The position numbers and the translations under genes are program-made. The notes under the pieces were generated by a model. That model ran no database searches, was not told the origin of the DNA, and worked only from the letters and a program-made list of their open reading frames with translations. Positions 35,179 to 50,039 of a DNA stretch of 64,000 nt are shown piece after piece. The stretch spans positions 23,538,412 through 23,602,411 of the forward strand of contig NC_045139.1 of assembly GCF_008831285.2 (NCBI RefSeq). Direction: 5' to 3'. The stretch is from Nymphaea colorata (taxonomy: Eukaryota > Streptophyta > Magnoliopsida > Nymphaeales > Nymphaeaceae). Numbering within the stretch: position 1 is the stretch's first letter; every line of letters starts with the position of its first letter.

Positions 35179-36309
35179 CAGATGAGATCCAAATAATATT
35201 AGATAAACATTAATGTACACAGCCAAACCTTGATTATACGGATTATTATTCCTAATCATCTTACTTGAGTTATTATCCCTAAGCATTTATATATTCATCC
35301 ATGATATAACTGCCAGTAGTATTGTATTTGATGACTTAACTTGCTTAAGAAACTGCATATAAATCAAAATTCGTAAAAAATAAAAATAAAAAATGAACCG
35401 TGCAAAACTATTTTAAATCCAACAAATCTAAGATTTTGACAGGGAATCTGATTTCTTTAAAAAACTCAAATTGTTTAGTTTATTTTAGAATACCCCTTCA
35501 AGCTTATATAGAACAATCCAAGGAAAATATTCCTTCTTAACATAGCTTATGTTTTGATAGCAGGATAAGCACAGTTTATACCTTTTTTATGGGAAAAATT
35601 TAGCAATCATTTAGGCTGTAATGCATTAGTTAAATCCAATAATCTTCTATATGTGTTGGACGTGTTCAAATTTTCCTTGTCATTTGTACTGTCTCGGTCT
35701 TCATTTCTCGAGAATTATTCAGTGAGTGGATTAAAATAAGTTGAACAAATTAGCTCCCTCACCAACATCCAAGACAGTCTACCTACATCAAGTGAGATAT
35801 CAAGGAAAGATGCATGAGAGGCCAACTATTGTCTATTCAATTAAACATTCTTGTATCCATGCCACACACTTGTGTCAGTAGATTGGCATGACAACATTTG
35901 AATAAAGAGGAAGATTTAACAATTCCATTTTTTTAATTATTTGTTAGGAAAACCAGACCAATTTATGGAACTCCCTTTTAAATGATAGAGTTGATGATTA
36001 GGGTGTACAAATGTGCAAATTTTGTTTCCATAGAAGTACAAGTCATAATTCCAATTAGCAACTACTAGATCTTAAATTCCAAAATCTGCCAACTCTTTTT
36101 CAAAAGTTAATTTGTCAGAAGATTTTCAATTAAACCCAAGCTTTCCAAAAAGTTTTTTAACTTCTTTTGGACCTCATAAAAAAATCTACCATTTGGGAAA
36201 TAACTTCCTATTGCCATAAGGAAAATCATTTCCTAAATCATCTCTAATTAAGGAAAAAAAGCGAAACAATAGGTTTGTCAAGTCACAATATAAAATGCTG
36301 AAATGGGCC

Positions 36310-36765
36310 AAGACTGGTTTTAATTCTTTGTCTGCTGAAGTGCCTAGTTAGGAAAAAGGAGTATAAGATCTTCATTTGCCAAAAAGCTGAAGTAGAGAAA
36401 AGGGAGCTTTATGGAATCATTGTCGCCATGGCATCTAGTTGAGGTTCGAAAAGGCTATGAATTCTTTGTTTACTGAAGACCTTCTCAAGCCTTTGTGTGC
36501 TAAGCACGCAAGTAGAGAGAGGGAAAAGAATTAATCAAATTTCTTTTACCAGATGTTAAATTAAGGGAAACATTTTCTCTTTTGCCAAGAAAATTTTGAA
36601 TTTCTTTCGCAAAAACACCTAATCAAAAAAAGATTTTCAATGTCTTTTACTAAATGGCCAATCAGGGAAAAGACTTTTCGATCTTCTTTATCAATTAACA
36701 ATCACATAGGAAAAAGTTTTTAATTCCTTTGCCAAATGCCTAACCAGGCTAAAGGTTTCTCAAAA
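36310..36765. repeat. Degenerate tandem array, unit about 40 bp
   Basis: Successive blocks follow TTTTNAATTTCTTTGCCAAA, then TGCCTAATCAGGGAAAAG, clearest at 36594-36755, where four units run head to tail. Earlier blocks from 36310 are looser. No protein is implied, since units vary in length by 1-4 bases and stops occur in all frames. Confidence 0.55.
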
Positions 36766-38114
36766 GATTAATTAATCTAAAGAAACTTAAAATCATCATG
36801 TTTTTGACATGGTTTAGTGACATTTCCTAGCTAATAGGCTTTACTATAGCCTACCAAATATTGTTTGAATGGAAAATGTACGTTAGGTAAAGATATTGCT
36901 AAAATCACAAGGTTGACGCCAATCATCTTAGGTAATATTGTTGCATTAGAACCCTTTTGTTATTAAAAGGCCTACCGTCACTTGTACTATCTTAGTAATC
37001 AGGTCCAAGGTCTGGTACCAATATATTAAAATCTAAGAATAAACCTAAGAATTGTATCAGATAGAGCCATATACTTGAGATAGGTAGTTCAAGAAGATGA
37101 ATGCGTGACTAATGGGAATCAGAAACCAGCACCATATGTAAATGTGATTACCCAATAGAAAAGTTTGTGTCCATGCTGCACAAGATGTCAAATTTGTATA
37201 TTGACATGTTTATTTGATCAAAAAGATCCTTAACACCTTTTAGTTTATACCTTGCAAGGGTGACTCAAACATCTTTTCCATGACTATTGCATTAAAGCTT
37301 ACCAAATAAGAAGTGTAGGATGCATTCTTAGTCATAATAATCACAAATAGCCTTATGATAGTCCTCTCCATAATTGAGCTAATGTTCTTTCGGACCTAGT
37401 TTTCAAAACATAAACTATTTGAGAGTACTTTTAAACAATGTTTCAATTGAAGTCGAGTTCTAATAAGGAGTGTCATTGATGACTTGGCCATGCAAGTGAA
37501 CGATCGTTTCTTTGCCTAATTCACATAAATGCATTTCAATAAGTTCACATATTCCTAAGAATGCGTGATTTTTTTGTGTGGGAAATGCTTACAAATTGTT
37601 GTTCATAGTTCCTAATGTTTCTAATTCAAATTTTAGAAGTTCTTTGTATGGATGTTTAAGGTCCTACCCCATTATTTTCTTTTAGTGGTAGACTCAATTT
37701 CTAAAACTGCCAAATCTGAGGTATATAAAAGTTTTTCTAATTCCAAAGTTATAACTGAAAAATCATTGAAATCCTCTATTAAAATTTTTAATCTAATAAT
37801 GAAGGATAATTTTAAAATAATGTCATAGAAAGAGATTTGATGTCGCAAGAAATTATTCATCACTTTTAATGTCTATATAGTCTAGAAAAAAAATAGAATT
37901 TGGAGCACAAGAATTGACATGTTATCAAAATTAAAGTGACTGCTAAATGATCACAATCACATCCAAAATTTATGGTCAAATTATTTTGCGCACTACTACA
38001 CATAATTAATCATTTTTTTATCATTAAACGAAACAAAAAAATTTCGTATGAGCTTCTTTTTAGGCATTTTCTAGATAACTTTTGTCTTTGAGTTTTCTGT
38101 TTTCACTGTTATCC

Positions 38115-39071
38115 ATTGTTCTAGGATATAACTAACATAAAGGCTACCTATATTTTGAATGTAAAGAGACCCAAATGATAATCTCTCAGCATGTAATGTT
38201 TGATGAACATTTATTTGATGAACATTTAAGAGGATCTGACATTCATATTTAGTGCATGAAGTCAATTCCTCTAAGTTGGACCCACGGATGAAGCCTTTAA
38301 AAATTGGATCATGTCCAATATCAAATATAAATAACGAACAAGCATATAGTTCTAACAAGTGTCTCTCTTCATTATGTGAACCCAACCGCCCAGCCAACAA
38401 GTGTTCAACCTTCAACCCACATGTGTTTGGTCCAATTTTTAGCACGTGTATGAATATTAGTAGAACCCTCTTCAACACCACATTGTAAATAGCTACCTTG
38501 ACCTCCATAACAAATTCAAACTTCATCTCCTCTTAGTGTTAACTTTCATTCAACTAACCAAATAAAACAAACCTAGAAACAAGATAATAAATTCATTTCT
38601 TATCAAACTAAATTCTAGTGACCTTTTAGTCCAAGTTCACATGTTCATCCAATCATAATTGGATTGATGAATAGGTCCCTTAAACTAAGATCTTTTACAC
38701 TGAAAGCAAGCTTCTTAACATGAACATTTACCAACAAATGTTCAAAGAAGTCATCACCTCACACCATTGGAAAAATGACATGTAACATGAGATTGATGCT
38801 CTTGAAAGAAATAAAATGAGGCATTTACTTCCAAACAAACTTGAATGTAATGTAATTGGATCAAAGTGGTCTACAATATTAAATGTCATAGTTTGGTATA
38901 AGGCCCATGTTGGCATGAGACTTTCTTCAAGAAGTGAGAGTTAATTATTTAGTCTTTTAGTTTGAATGTCAAGCTGAACACTATTTGTTTAAGACTTGCA
39001 GTTTAGTATGGTTAGCTATTGTGGCCACTTGATTTTTGATAACATATTTCTAGATGGGTTCTCATGGATTT

Positions 39072-39106
<35 letters not shown>

Positions 39107-40240
39107 GATATATATATATATAGACACACACACACACACACACACACTATAAGGTTTCTCTTATCCTCAATAATCAAATTGTATATGTAAATTGGATAAA
39201 ACTCTACACAAATTGAAATGGGCCCTCGAGCTTGATAACATAGTTTAAATTGTTGTCTCGTAAGCCAAGGTATGTGTACATCATAGTCTGAGGCATTGTT
39301 TCTTATTTTCAATCAAGAGAAAGATAAAAATACTTTTCTTAGTATATGCTGATGAATTGATTTTCCTCAAGACAACTACCTCTCTCCTTGATTAAATTAT
39401 TTACTTACTTTACACTACTTTCTCAATGAATGATTTGGAGCTTTTCCTTATTTTCTTGTCACAGAAAAAGTCAAATGTCATTCTCATTCTCTAGCTTTAT
39501 CTAAACATTCTTATCTTCACAATCTTCTTCATTAGGCAATCCATCTAAAAGTATACACTTTTTCTACAAGCTCTTCTCTATATAGTAGAATGGTGGTTGT
39601 GTTATAATATATTACTTTGAATAAACTCGATGTTGTTGTAAATTAGGCATCTCAGTTCATGCATGCTCCTAAATGTAGCAATTGGGCTCCCTTAAAACAT
39701 ACTTTATGGCATCTAAAGATTACAAATCATTACTATTACATATTCACTTGTCACCATTCTCAAATCTAAGTGCTTTCCCTAACATTGATTGGGTTAGAAT
39801 CTCTGGGATCAGAAATCAATTAGTGGATTTGTCACATATTTCGAGGAAAAAATATTGTATCATTGTTTTTTTGAAGCAAAAACTATTTCTCCTTCAAGTG
39901 TCAAGGCTAAACACAAGGCCTTACCATGTCCAGCTGCCAAACTTCTGTAAGCAAAAGCATTATCAGATGGATTAAAGTTTATATGTGATTGAGTGCTAAC
40001 ATTGTGAGTGGGAAAAATGTTGGAGTTCTATATCTTGTTGCTAATACATTTTTCATGTTTGTAGAAAGCAAATTGAAGTGGACTTCCACTTTGTTCATGG
40101 TTATGTGTCAAAGAGATACATTTCAATCTGATTTATTCAATCCTCTGAGCAATTGGCTGGCAATATGACAAACCACTTGGTATGACAAAGTTTGAATATT
40201 TTTGTACCAAACCGAGCATGTGTGATACATTGATTATCTT
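38115..40240 (+). pseudogene. Element F: highly decayed Copia pol
   Basis: Pieces in Copia order on the plus strand: integrase tail GYLYFECKE and SQHVMFDEHLF (38110-38220), RT start EIDALERNK and VIGSKW (38770-38870), NIFLDG matching the NAFLxG block (about 39040), an RT active-site relic VYADELI in place of VYVDDxI (about 39340), LYTTFSMNDLE (39410), SQFMHAP (39650), an RNase H relic, and IEVDFHFVHGYVSK with SSEQLAGNMTNHL (40075-40180). Frames change between pieces and stops are frequent. No LTR was recognised. It is clearly older than elements A to E. Confidence 0.75.
39074..39149. repeat. (TA)n(GATATA)(CA)n microsatellite
   Basis: Compound tract inside the decayed RT of element F, just after the NIFLDG block, TA units first and about 12 CA units at the end. 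Confidence 0.95.
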
Positions 40241-43200
40241 GACAGAGCCTATTGAAGATAATGTTAAGTGACAAAAGAATAATGCAAAAAACAGATGAGA
40301 AAACTTTGTCTCAAAATGTTATGAAAATCTCTTGAAACAAGCCTAGTGAAATTATACTTGCATGTTCCATCAAGTGAATATCAAAGGGATGTCTATTAAA
40401 TGTTGTTAGCTATAAGTCTTTTCTTAACATAGGCGTGCGACTTATCATTGTATTACCTCGTACTTTGTTTTTCATTATTTGCATAGTAACTATTGTGCAA
40501 CAATGGCAATACAATTATACCACACTCCCTTTTAGCCTTTGTGGAGGTTAATAATAAGAATTTCAGAATAAATGTTTTATTACAATAAGTAAATATTTCA
40601 AATTTTCAACTTGATGTTATGTAGCTAATATTTACGAATATGTGATGAATGTCGTCTTCTGCAATAAATGGAAGACTAGCGAATTTTACAATAATAAGAG
40701 ATTGTGTTATTATAGTTCAGACTCTCTTTAGAATGAATTTTATTATCTTCTCTTTTTTTTTCTCAATAAATGTCACCACTTGGTGTTTCTCATCTGTTTC
40801 ATTAAAATATTTTTTTAGTACATAACTATGTTATTATTTTCTGTCTAATATTTGACAATGAGATTTTGTCAGCTCAAAAACTCAAATGATATTTCACCTT
40901 GATTCTTGAAAAGAAAACTATAGTCCCCCTTTGGATAAGTAGTAGAACTTGTTTTTCCTTGCTTATGTGATAGTGATGTACTCAGTGCACAAGTTAAAAG
41001 AAAACTAAAATCCAGTTTGGGTGTTAGTCCCTTGGTTGGGGGTAATGATAGTAAACATCAATCAATGGTTGTGTTAATGACATGTTTTACCTGATTTCTT
41101 GTTATAAAAACATATGTATTGTTGATGTCATGTATCTAGTAAAGAAATGGCCTAACCCCTAGTGTATCTTATATTATTGTATTAACCCTATTCTATGTTC
41201 TATACTTATTGCACTCCAGCATCATAACACCCTACTCAACTTTGTTTCTTTTTTTTATTTGAGAATAGTTTCAGCCATAATTTTTGCTATTTTATGGTGA
41301 AACTACACAACTACATTTTTATTATGTATAGTAGGACTCAAATTAGCTATAGTTTATGGTTTCTTATGGTATTAATCCAAAAAAATCAGTTTGTATATGC
41401 ATGTTAATGGTCTTTGCTAATTGAAAATTTTCTTAGAAAATCAAGGCTTTCATTAGTTTTATTCAATTTGAATTAAGTGCATTGTGTATTATTGACTTAA
41501 TCCATGTACCCAAGATAGATAGGATCACTTGTTTTTATTCTACGATCCTTTTGCTCATCTAGTGGAATTTGGTTATTCCTTTTTAAATTCAAGGTACAAT
41601 TACTTGCTTCCTTAAACTTCCACATTTATTTGCTTTGTAGTTTTTAAAATATTGGGAACTATAGTTCTCTTTTTATGATAGTTTCAAATATGGTGCCCTT
41701 TGAATGATTATAATATTTGTAAGAACAAAAATAACAAAACAAATTCTCTTTGTTTAATTGGAATTTGTTTTACAATTCTTCTATCTCAATATAGAGGTCT
41801 TCTAGCCAAATATAGATCTACATGTAAATTGGTAATATTTATTTTAAACTATTGTAGGTTGCATTTACCTTGTTTATTCATGGATTAAAACCATCAATGT
41901 TGTCAAAACCTTTGGTAAGTAAATATATATTTTGTCTATCTTCATTTTAATGGGCATCATGTTTGGTTCTATAGTAAACTTGAATTACTATCTTTGTAGA
42001 TTTAGAGTAGAGTATGTCTTCCCTAGATATAGGTACATATAGTTTCTTTAAATAGTTGGTTTTAGTTTATTCTCTACCCTGAGTTACAAAGAATGTTCAA
42101 AGAAAATTTCTTTCAGAAATAATATCTCAAACTTTTGAAAACAACATATTATATCTATATTACCAGCTTAAAAAGTTTTAAAGCCTATTGCAAAATATAG
42201 TTCATAAAACTGACAAAAAAGTTCAATTATGACTAATACAACAAAAGATAACTAAATTCACAATAACCATGATCTCCAAAATTGGAATGTTAACCCACTT
42301 AAGGAAAAGAAGCACAAACTCCATCTGTTTGTTGTGCACTCATTTTTTACATAAAAATTTTAACCAGAACATCAACCTCTCAAAGTATATGGCAGGATAT
42401 CCGACAATAAAGATCATAAATCCTTTCACACACAAGATACAATTTTATTACAAGACTATGTATGAGAAGTGACAACTTCATCCATTGTGACTTTTTATAA
42501 ATGTTCAATGAAGGGAATAGCTCTTTAAAATATTGTAAGATATCCAAAAATATCAATTACATCACTTTTTTATACACATCTAAATTTGTAACTAGTGTAA
42601 GATAAATCAATGTCATAAGCATGATATCTAACAAAGTCTTATGCAACACCAAGTGAACTCTCAGATGTCAAACACTTACATAAAATTAAGTGGTCATTTA
42701 ATTTATGAAGAAAACTACTTTACATGTCATATACAGACACAACTAGGTTGTTATTTGGTTTTACAACTAAAAGTTCACGTTTCCACTTTCATTAACCCTA
42801 TCAAAGATTTTGAGAAAGTTTAAAAAATCTCATTTGCTTATTGATTACTCTTATTAGCACAAGAATTATGAGCTTTCCACAACGAACTCAATCTCCATCA
42901 CCATGCAAGGGTTTCATTAATAGAATTAGGGAGAAGAATTTTGACATTAAACTTGACTCTCCAAGATGCCCAACTTTCTTGCAAAGTGACAAGATAAAAA
43001 CAAGGTTGCATACTTTAGAGGTATTGTGTACACCTATTAGCCAAGAAAAACCTTGGATCCCCAAAGTTCAACTTCCATAAAGGTATCCATCTCATGGACT
43101 AAGCATAGAGTCCATTTTAGCTCTTGAAATAGCATCAATATTCCATCAAATTGCAGCGTTCTACTTACCAATTCAATATCTTTGCTTTTGATCATGTAAA

Positions 43201-43419
43201 AATTTCTGAAACATTTCCATTGAGGAACCTTTCTTCTTGTCTGTATTAAAACAACATCAACGTCGATGAGAGTAATGGTACAAATTGCATGACATAACCA
43301 TAGAACACTTCTCAATTGATGCAAATGGTTTAGGTCAAAGCCTTCACCTATAGGGTGATAAGCTAGAGTCATTTTGTACACTTCCTGAATTTCACTCCAC
43401 TCCTAGTTTTCTATCTAAA

Positions 43420-43830
43420 ATCTAGTGTCTTATGGTATTGTAAGAAGTTTAGTTTCATATTGAAGATATGTTGGAAGTTATTAATGACTTACGAGAGGTT
43501 AATTAAGTAAATAATTGTCATGGTTTCTAGTCTTTTTAAGCTATAAGCAAAGTTGCTACGGGGTGTAGGTTGAGATCCTTCTAGCTAGGACCATGCATAG
43601 GGCAATGGCTATTCAACATTGTCCCACACATAAAGATGCATGTGCCTATTGAAGGGATAGGTTGTAATACCATATTGTGGGAAGTATAATCCCATATATT
43701 TTGAGGATTATTGGAATCCTTCTAGGGCTTATAAGGAGTTGGTAAGTGATTAGTTGTCCTGTCTTTTAACCTTTTTAGGGCTACAATTAAAACTATTAAG
43801 AGGTGGGCTAAGATCCACCAAATTAGGAGA
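43420..43830. repeat. Diverged direct repeat, about 145 bp, two copies
   Basis: About 43426-43575 and 43675-43825 share, in order, a TTATGGTATTG/CATATTGTGGG start, GTTGGTAAGT-like and AATTGTC/AGTTGTC stretches, CTTTTTA, GGCTA/AGCTATAA and TGAGATCC/AAGATCC. They flank a CATTGTCCCACAC segment typical of plant repeats. Identity is low. Confidence 0.4.
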
Positions 43831-46800
43831 TTAGGCCCCATATGGAAGTGATTGGCAGTTCTCATGCTTACCTCCTCCCATCCCCATGTTAGTTCCTTTG
43901 AAGGCCAAGAATACTTGTCATTAACCTTGCAAATATGAACATTGCATCTTGCAATATATTTTCTCCTCATGACTTTCTTTGGATGACAATTCAAACATCA
44001 AACATTATATACCAAGTAGATCATATTATAAAATAAGCCCACACCTCCTCTTAACCATTGGCTTAAGCAAAAAAAAATCTGAATTTGATAAGGTAGATTA
44101 TGGTCCTCTAAATCACCTCAAGAAATGCTTCTCATGATTCCCTCAACCTTATTAATAATAGCATTTTGGATTCTAAAAGTCATACCTTAGTAAATAAAGA
44201 TATAAGCTACCACAAGTTTGATCATAGTTTTTCATATTATAGTCCAGAAGACTACACTGCTAACCAGTATTCTAAAACTTGTCAAGTCAACAAAGTGAGT
44301 TAGCTTGACTCAGCCCCCTATCAGACCAACCCGATAGAAGGACTTGGTTTTATCGAAACTCAGCATGACTTGGGTTGACTCGACTGAAACTAATTTGACT
44401 CGGTGCAACCAAGTAATCAACTTTGTATTTTACTAATTACTTAATTACTTTATCTTTTACGTAAATCTTCTAACTTATCGAAATGCAAGAATTTAGAATT
44501 ATTGTTCATTTATTAAATTGCATTCTACAAATGAAAAGTTAAATTTGATTAAGCTTAATTTCATATATATATATAGTTATATATTTATTTCAATTTTTAT
44601 AAAGGGACTTTGGTTTTACATAATATATACATACACGTAAAGTTTGTTAACTATTTGCTAGTTGAGTATATTGATTTTAATTATCGTTTACCGTTGAGTT
44701 ATTTTTCATTTAATGTATATTGAATCTTGCTACTCGGTTTTGAAGTATGCAACTATAAAAAGAGCAGCAACAGTTATTAGCTTACTTAATGTTAGCTTGA
44801 TTATACATGTTATAAAGTCTTATAAATTTTCTAAGCATAAATGACAAATTATTTGTTATGTTTTTCAAAAATAATGGTTAACAAAACCCGGTCCAGCCAC
44901 CATGTTGACCCAATGAGTTACGAGTAAAGAATGGGTGAGTGGACTCGAGACACAGGTTTTAAAATATTGTTGCCTACTTTCCAACTGGTTGGACATGTTC
45001 AGAAGCAAAGTTGTTCAATATTTCTTATGCAATTTGCCAACAAATAAAGGGAGGCCATGTAATGGTTAGACTTTAATTTTCATATTTCTTATATATTTTG
45101 CATTCATTTATATGGTTGAATTTATGAGAAACTATTTTATTAACGAGAAAATGCGCATAAGAAGCATATTAAGTTGAGAAAGCATGTGTTACGCATTTAT
45201 GGAGCTTAATTTATAAGAACTATAAACATTAAAAAAAAATATATAGCTATTGTGCACTCTCACATGCATATATACATACATAGGAGAGGCAAATATGTTG
45301 AATGTCAAAGGGTGTCAAACGGCTAAAATATTAAAAGTTCATCTATAAAGCATCATAAACTATTGCTATTGCTCTTTTGATGGCAATTGATTTTAATGAC
45401 AGACTTTTAATTCTTATCCATATAACGATTTTCAGCTTCCCGCATAATATATATATATATAACTAAATTTTGACCGCTAAAATATGATATCTATAATTTT
45501 CTTTTCTATAATTTTTTTTTCAAATGCTTAATACTGAATATTGAAAAGAAAAGAAAATTCAATATTGTCTCAACAAAGAGTATACACTTAACTTGGCACA
45601 CATAGTTTCGAAACTAATTAGAAAATATATTAGAATTGCAAAGAAAAATTCTGGGTGAAATTTTTGAAGATAAAAGATGCGACTTGGATTTGGTTGTCGC
45701 GTGGCAAAACCTGTGCCTAGTCGTGTCAGCAATCACTACTCCATTAATGAAAAATAAATTTATTCCTTCAAAAAGAACTTTTTCTGCAAAAAGTATTTAA
45801 TTTGAACGGCTACGCAACTCCCTTTTCTCCTTTCTGTTCCTGTTTGCAGCGACCGTGGGTCCAATTTCTGACCGACTTTCGGCCGGACCTTCTGTGGGCG
45901 CTTTATCCACTGGCCTACCGGCATGATTGCGTTATTAACTTTCAAACCGAGTGCCCATGATATATATATATATATATTATAAAATTAAAGTTCTATTGCG
46001 CAATTATTAGCCATTAATTGATAAGCACTATCATATTATAATAAATGAAAATATGCTTTAAATATAATTATTTTTCACTTTTTCAGGTTCTTTTCTACCT
46101 TCTTTCAGGCTCCTTCACTAATTTTCCATCTATCGCTTGAAAAAAAAAAACCACTTTTAAGAATAGTTTATTATTACACAAAACAATTTTTTTTACAAAA
46201 CTCTGTTTATGAGAATTATCATCGAAATGCTGTTTCAAGGAAACGAAAGTCACTCTCCCTTTCTTAAATAACATAGCCAACAACCTCTTTCTCTTTCTTG
46301 AATAAATAAGATTAAATTAAACTCTCTCAACAAACCCTTTTCCTTTCTTGAATAAATAAGATTAAATTAATATCTCTCTCTCACTCTCTCAGTCAAAGTT
46401 ATTTGCTGTTAACAGATGAACTCAATGAAGTCTAGAGGTTCTAGGCTCGGCTAAAGGTTGCTTGAGTTAATGTATAGTAGCCAGTACAACTGTCACTCAT
46501 TTTTTGTAACTGAGACTCATTTTATTTAACTTCAAAATAGGTTCATTTTAGCAATGGGAAAAGTAACATTGTTTTATGAATTTGCTTCAAAGAATGAGGT
46601 AAATTTATAGAACACTGTAAAATAGTGTTCCACAAATTTGCATCAATTTTTGGGTTATACATATTAATCAAACAATTTGTCATTGTTTAATGGTGGGTAG
46701 AGTTTAACTTTTATAAAGGAAGACAAGTGGTAGTCATAAGGGGAATCATAAATTTTCATATTCAAATGTCACTTTTACATTGGTTCAACTATTCAATACC

Positions 46801-47201
46801 CTTTCGAATAGTTAAATAAAAAAATGTTAGTATATATATATATATATATAAAGAGTACTCTAGTTTGTTAGAGTCATATTATTGGATCAATCAGGATGAA
46901 TAGTTTAGAGAAAAACAAAAACAAAAAAGTTATAAACATTTTTGTCATTTAATATTAGTTTTCACGTTTTCTTTAAGTTTTCTCTCAACTATCCATCTAC
47001 ATCAGATGGACGACTCTTACTGGAATGGCTGCATAATTCTAAATAGCCATACTCTATTTATAAGCAATCAAAATTAAGATTTTTGCAAAATAATGAAAGC
47101 ACCTTAAAAAAGATGAAAATTTTATTTTTTATTGCAGCCTCTTATGATATATAAATGATCTAATGCCTAAGAGTTAGTCTGCATATTTGATATTATTCAA
47201 T

Positions 47202-47204
<3 letters not shown>

Positions 47205-47244
<40 letters not shown>

Positions 47245-47254
47245 AGAGAGAGAG
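47205..47254. repeat. (TA)n(GA)n microsatellite
   Basis: About 18 TA units followed by AAAGAGAGAGAGAGG. Only a marker for genotyping. Confidence 0.9.
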
Positions 47255-50039
47255 GGAGGACTAGTGCAATGGACATGGCACATATGAATTGAGAGAATGG
47301 ATGAGGTACAAACAGTTAGTTTTCATTTTGAACTCCTATTAAGTCAATTTTTTATGTTTCAAAAGATACACGTAATTTGAGGTACGGTAGGAGTGTTACC
47401 TCGGAATACTAAAAATAGACTTAGTACTCCAAACTAATAGGGAAAATTATGAGGGCTTTGGTTTTCAATAAGGCCAAGATAAAATAATTTTATTTACTTG
47501 CTTTTATATATATATATATGAACCCATTATAAATTATATGATCAAATTAAGTACTTTACATGTAAAATTACTTTTTTCAATGTGTATGAACATGAATAGT
47601 ACTTAAAAATGCCATCATCTCCTCAATTAACACTCAAACATTAAATACACGAAAAAGAAAAAAAGCACCGCACTTTCTGTTTTGAGTTGAGGGCCGTAGC
47701 CATTAATTTCTTGTCCCCAGTGCCCTGTATGTCCCAGGTCTCAATCATTATTCATGCCGCTTACCGTTTGAGCAATGAATGAGGAGAGGGATTTAATAGT
47801 TGTCTCAAAAATTGCACAAAAACACATGGATGAAGAATGCATTCAACTAGTCCCAAGGATTCGTTTATTTTTAAGTTGTGAACATATTTGTCCAAAAAAT
47901 GTAAATTTTGTGGCAAATTTCATGATTTTAAATTTAACTATGAAGTCAATGTAAATATACATGTGTATAGATGTACATATGATAATTTTTTATACAAGAA
48001 TAATCAATCAAATTATGTCATCACAGTTAACGAGTTTTCTTTTTTCGATTCTTGGGGAATATGATCGACCATGGTTCGGTCCGTCCCTCTTATTTTAAAA
48101 ACTTAACCATCATCATCATTTTCTTGCTTTGTTATTATTATTTTGTTGAAAGGATAGACATATGAACCCACAATTGAAATCACTTCTAACATAAAATCAT
48201 GCAAAAGTCCAAAACGTACTTGTTCAACCATGCATTTATTACATTTATAAAATTCAAAATGTCTCTTGTGAGACAGTTGTGAAAATTTTGATCAATTCTC
48301 TCTCTCTCTTCAGGGCAACCGCTCGAATAGAGTGACGTGTATTAACCACATCCTTACTTTTAGCATTGAAAGGTGCTACATGATGGAATTGAGAAGTGTT
48401 GATCTTGAAATTAAGAGTATGGTTGTAAAAACCAAGTAGATCCGTTCTTGTCTCCCCTTCTCTCCCCTTCTCTCTCTCTTTCTAACCCCTCCCTCTTTTC
48501 CAAAAGGGTCTTTGCATTTAGTATAGATGAACTGATAGGCAGATAGATAGGGCTGCTCAACGAGTTCTTGACTCATGCTCAACTTGTTTATAAGTGAGTC
48601 AAGCTCGAGTTCAAATGTATGTTTGAAATGTCAAGTGAGTCAAACTCAATTTGTGAGAACTCAACTCGTATAAACTCAACTACGTAATGAATGTTAATTA
48701 TAATAAAAAATAATTATACAAATAAAAATTAAACAAGTTAAATGAGTTAAAGAGACAAGGCATACTTAATAGAAACGAGATAAAGCGAGTTGAGCTCGAC
48801 CTTGATGTTGTATCATCAAGTCCAAGTCGAGCTTGTTATATCGAGTTCGAACTCAAGTTATATGCAATCTTACACATAGAAGGTTTGCCATCAGTTCAAT
48901 TCTTATAGATAGTAAGCCTCCGAAAAATAATTTTCAAAAGTAGTTTACAATATATTAGCGTCTCTTATTCTGTCTGCCATTGAAAGCAGCCTCCCAAACC
49001 ATAATTCCCAAACCTCTCATCTCTCAAATGACCTCCCATGTGTCCTGTCCCTATCTTATGCCTTTATCTTATGCCTTTGTATTATAGCACAAAAAATTGG
49101 CTTGTACAAGGAGGGAGAGAGATCCATAAACACAAAGAAAGAAGGGGGAGATTATTTGGTTTAATTGAGATATGCTTATCTAAATTTGGAAGCTAGTTTG
49201 TGTTTCTGCTATTTTTTTTCTTTTAAACATTATTTTCAACTTTGTATTTACATTTACAAGAAAGTGTTTGACATAATTGGTAGGGCCGGCCAGTCATTGG
49301 TTTGATTCCCACATATGTAGTCCTCGGCATCTCTTTCTCTAAATCTCATGTGCCTCCATGTTCCTTAACAAATAAATACTTCTTAATTGCATCATTTGCA
49401 TATGTTAGGATGAAGATAAGGCATATAAAAAATAATATTGGATCATAGTATATTAAAACTTGATGGATTAAAATGCATTGGTTAATCTATCTATGCCATT
49501 ATAATTACCAAACAATATTAACTGTTTTCTATGTTGGGGCAGATTGAACTCATCATCCTCCCTCTATAGGTTCATATTTCTGAATCGTTCATGAGTCAAA
49601 CCTCATTCTTCCTCTTTACCTTTAGGGCTACATGGGTGACTTATTAGGAGAGAAAGTACCTTAATCCCTATGCCATTTGGGTGCAACCATATGCCCCTTA
49701 AGTTTTCTTACTTCCTCAAAGTTAATTGTTTATGTTAACCATTACTCATTTTTTTCTTTATTTTTTAAAATAAAGATTTAAACCCACAATTAAGTTGAAG
49801 AGCCCTACTTATTAAAAATATAAATTTTATATAATAAAACCTCTAGTTAGGGCTTTTTACCTTAATAGACATCTCTGCACGTTTCTTTTTCAATTTAAAT
49901 GTATGTAAAGAACATATACTAACTGTTATTTTACTAATTCAACGTCATAAATGTGACAAAAAAATAAATGACACAAAAGAAAAGCGGTATTTTCCCTGGG
50001 CTGGACTGGTCGAAAATATCAGTTGCAAGGTATGCATGC

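Larger units (their letters stand above)
29890..38114. other. Gene-poor intergenic region
   Basis: AT-rich, with dispersed and tandem repeats, several (TA)n tracts and no convincing exon. ORFs of 60-110 codons lack family motifs and mostly overlap repeats. The listed repeats are the only supported content. Confidence 0.55.

Noticed and set aside
35065-35286. ORF of repeated IY residues
   Set aside because: Translation of the (TA)n tract.
38071-38526. 151-codon minus-strand ORF
   Set aside because: The plus strand carries Copia motifs (SQHVMFDEHLF), so this frame is antisense to a decayed element.
42841-43381. ORFs of 79 and 114 codons on opposite strands
   Set aside because: No motif, splice context or composition change supports a gene.
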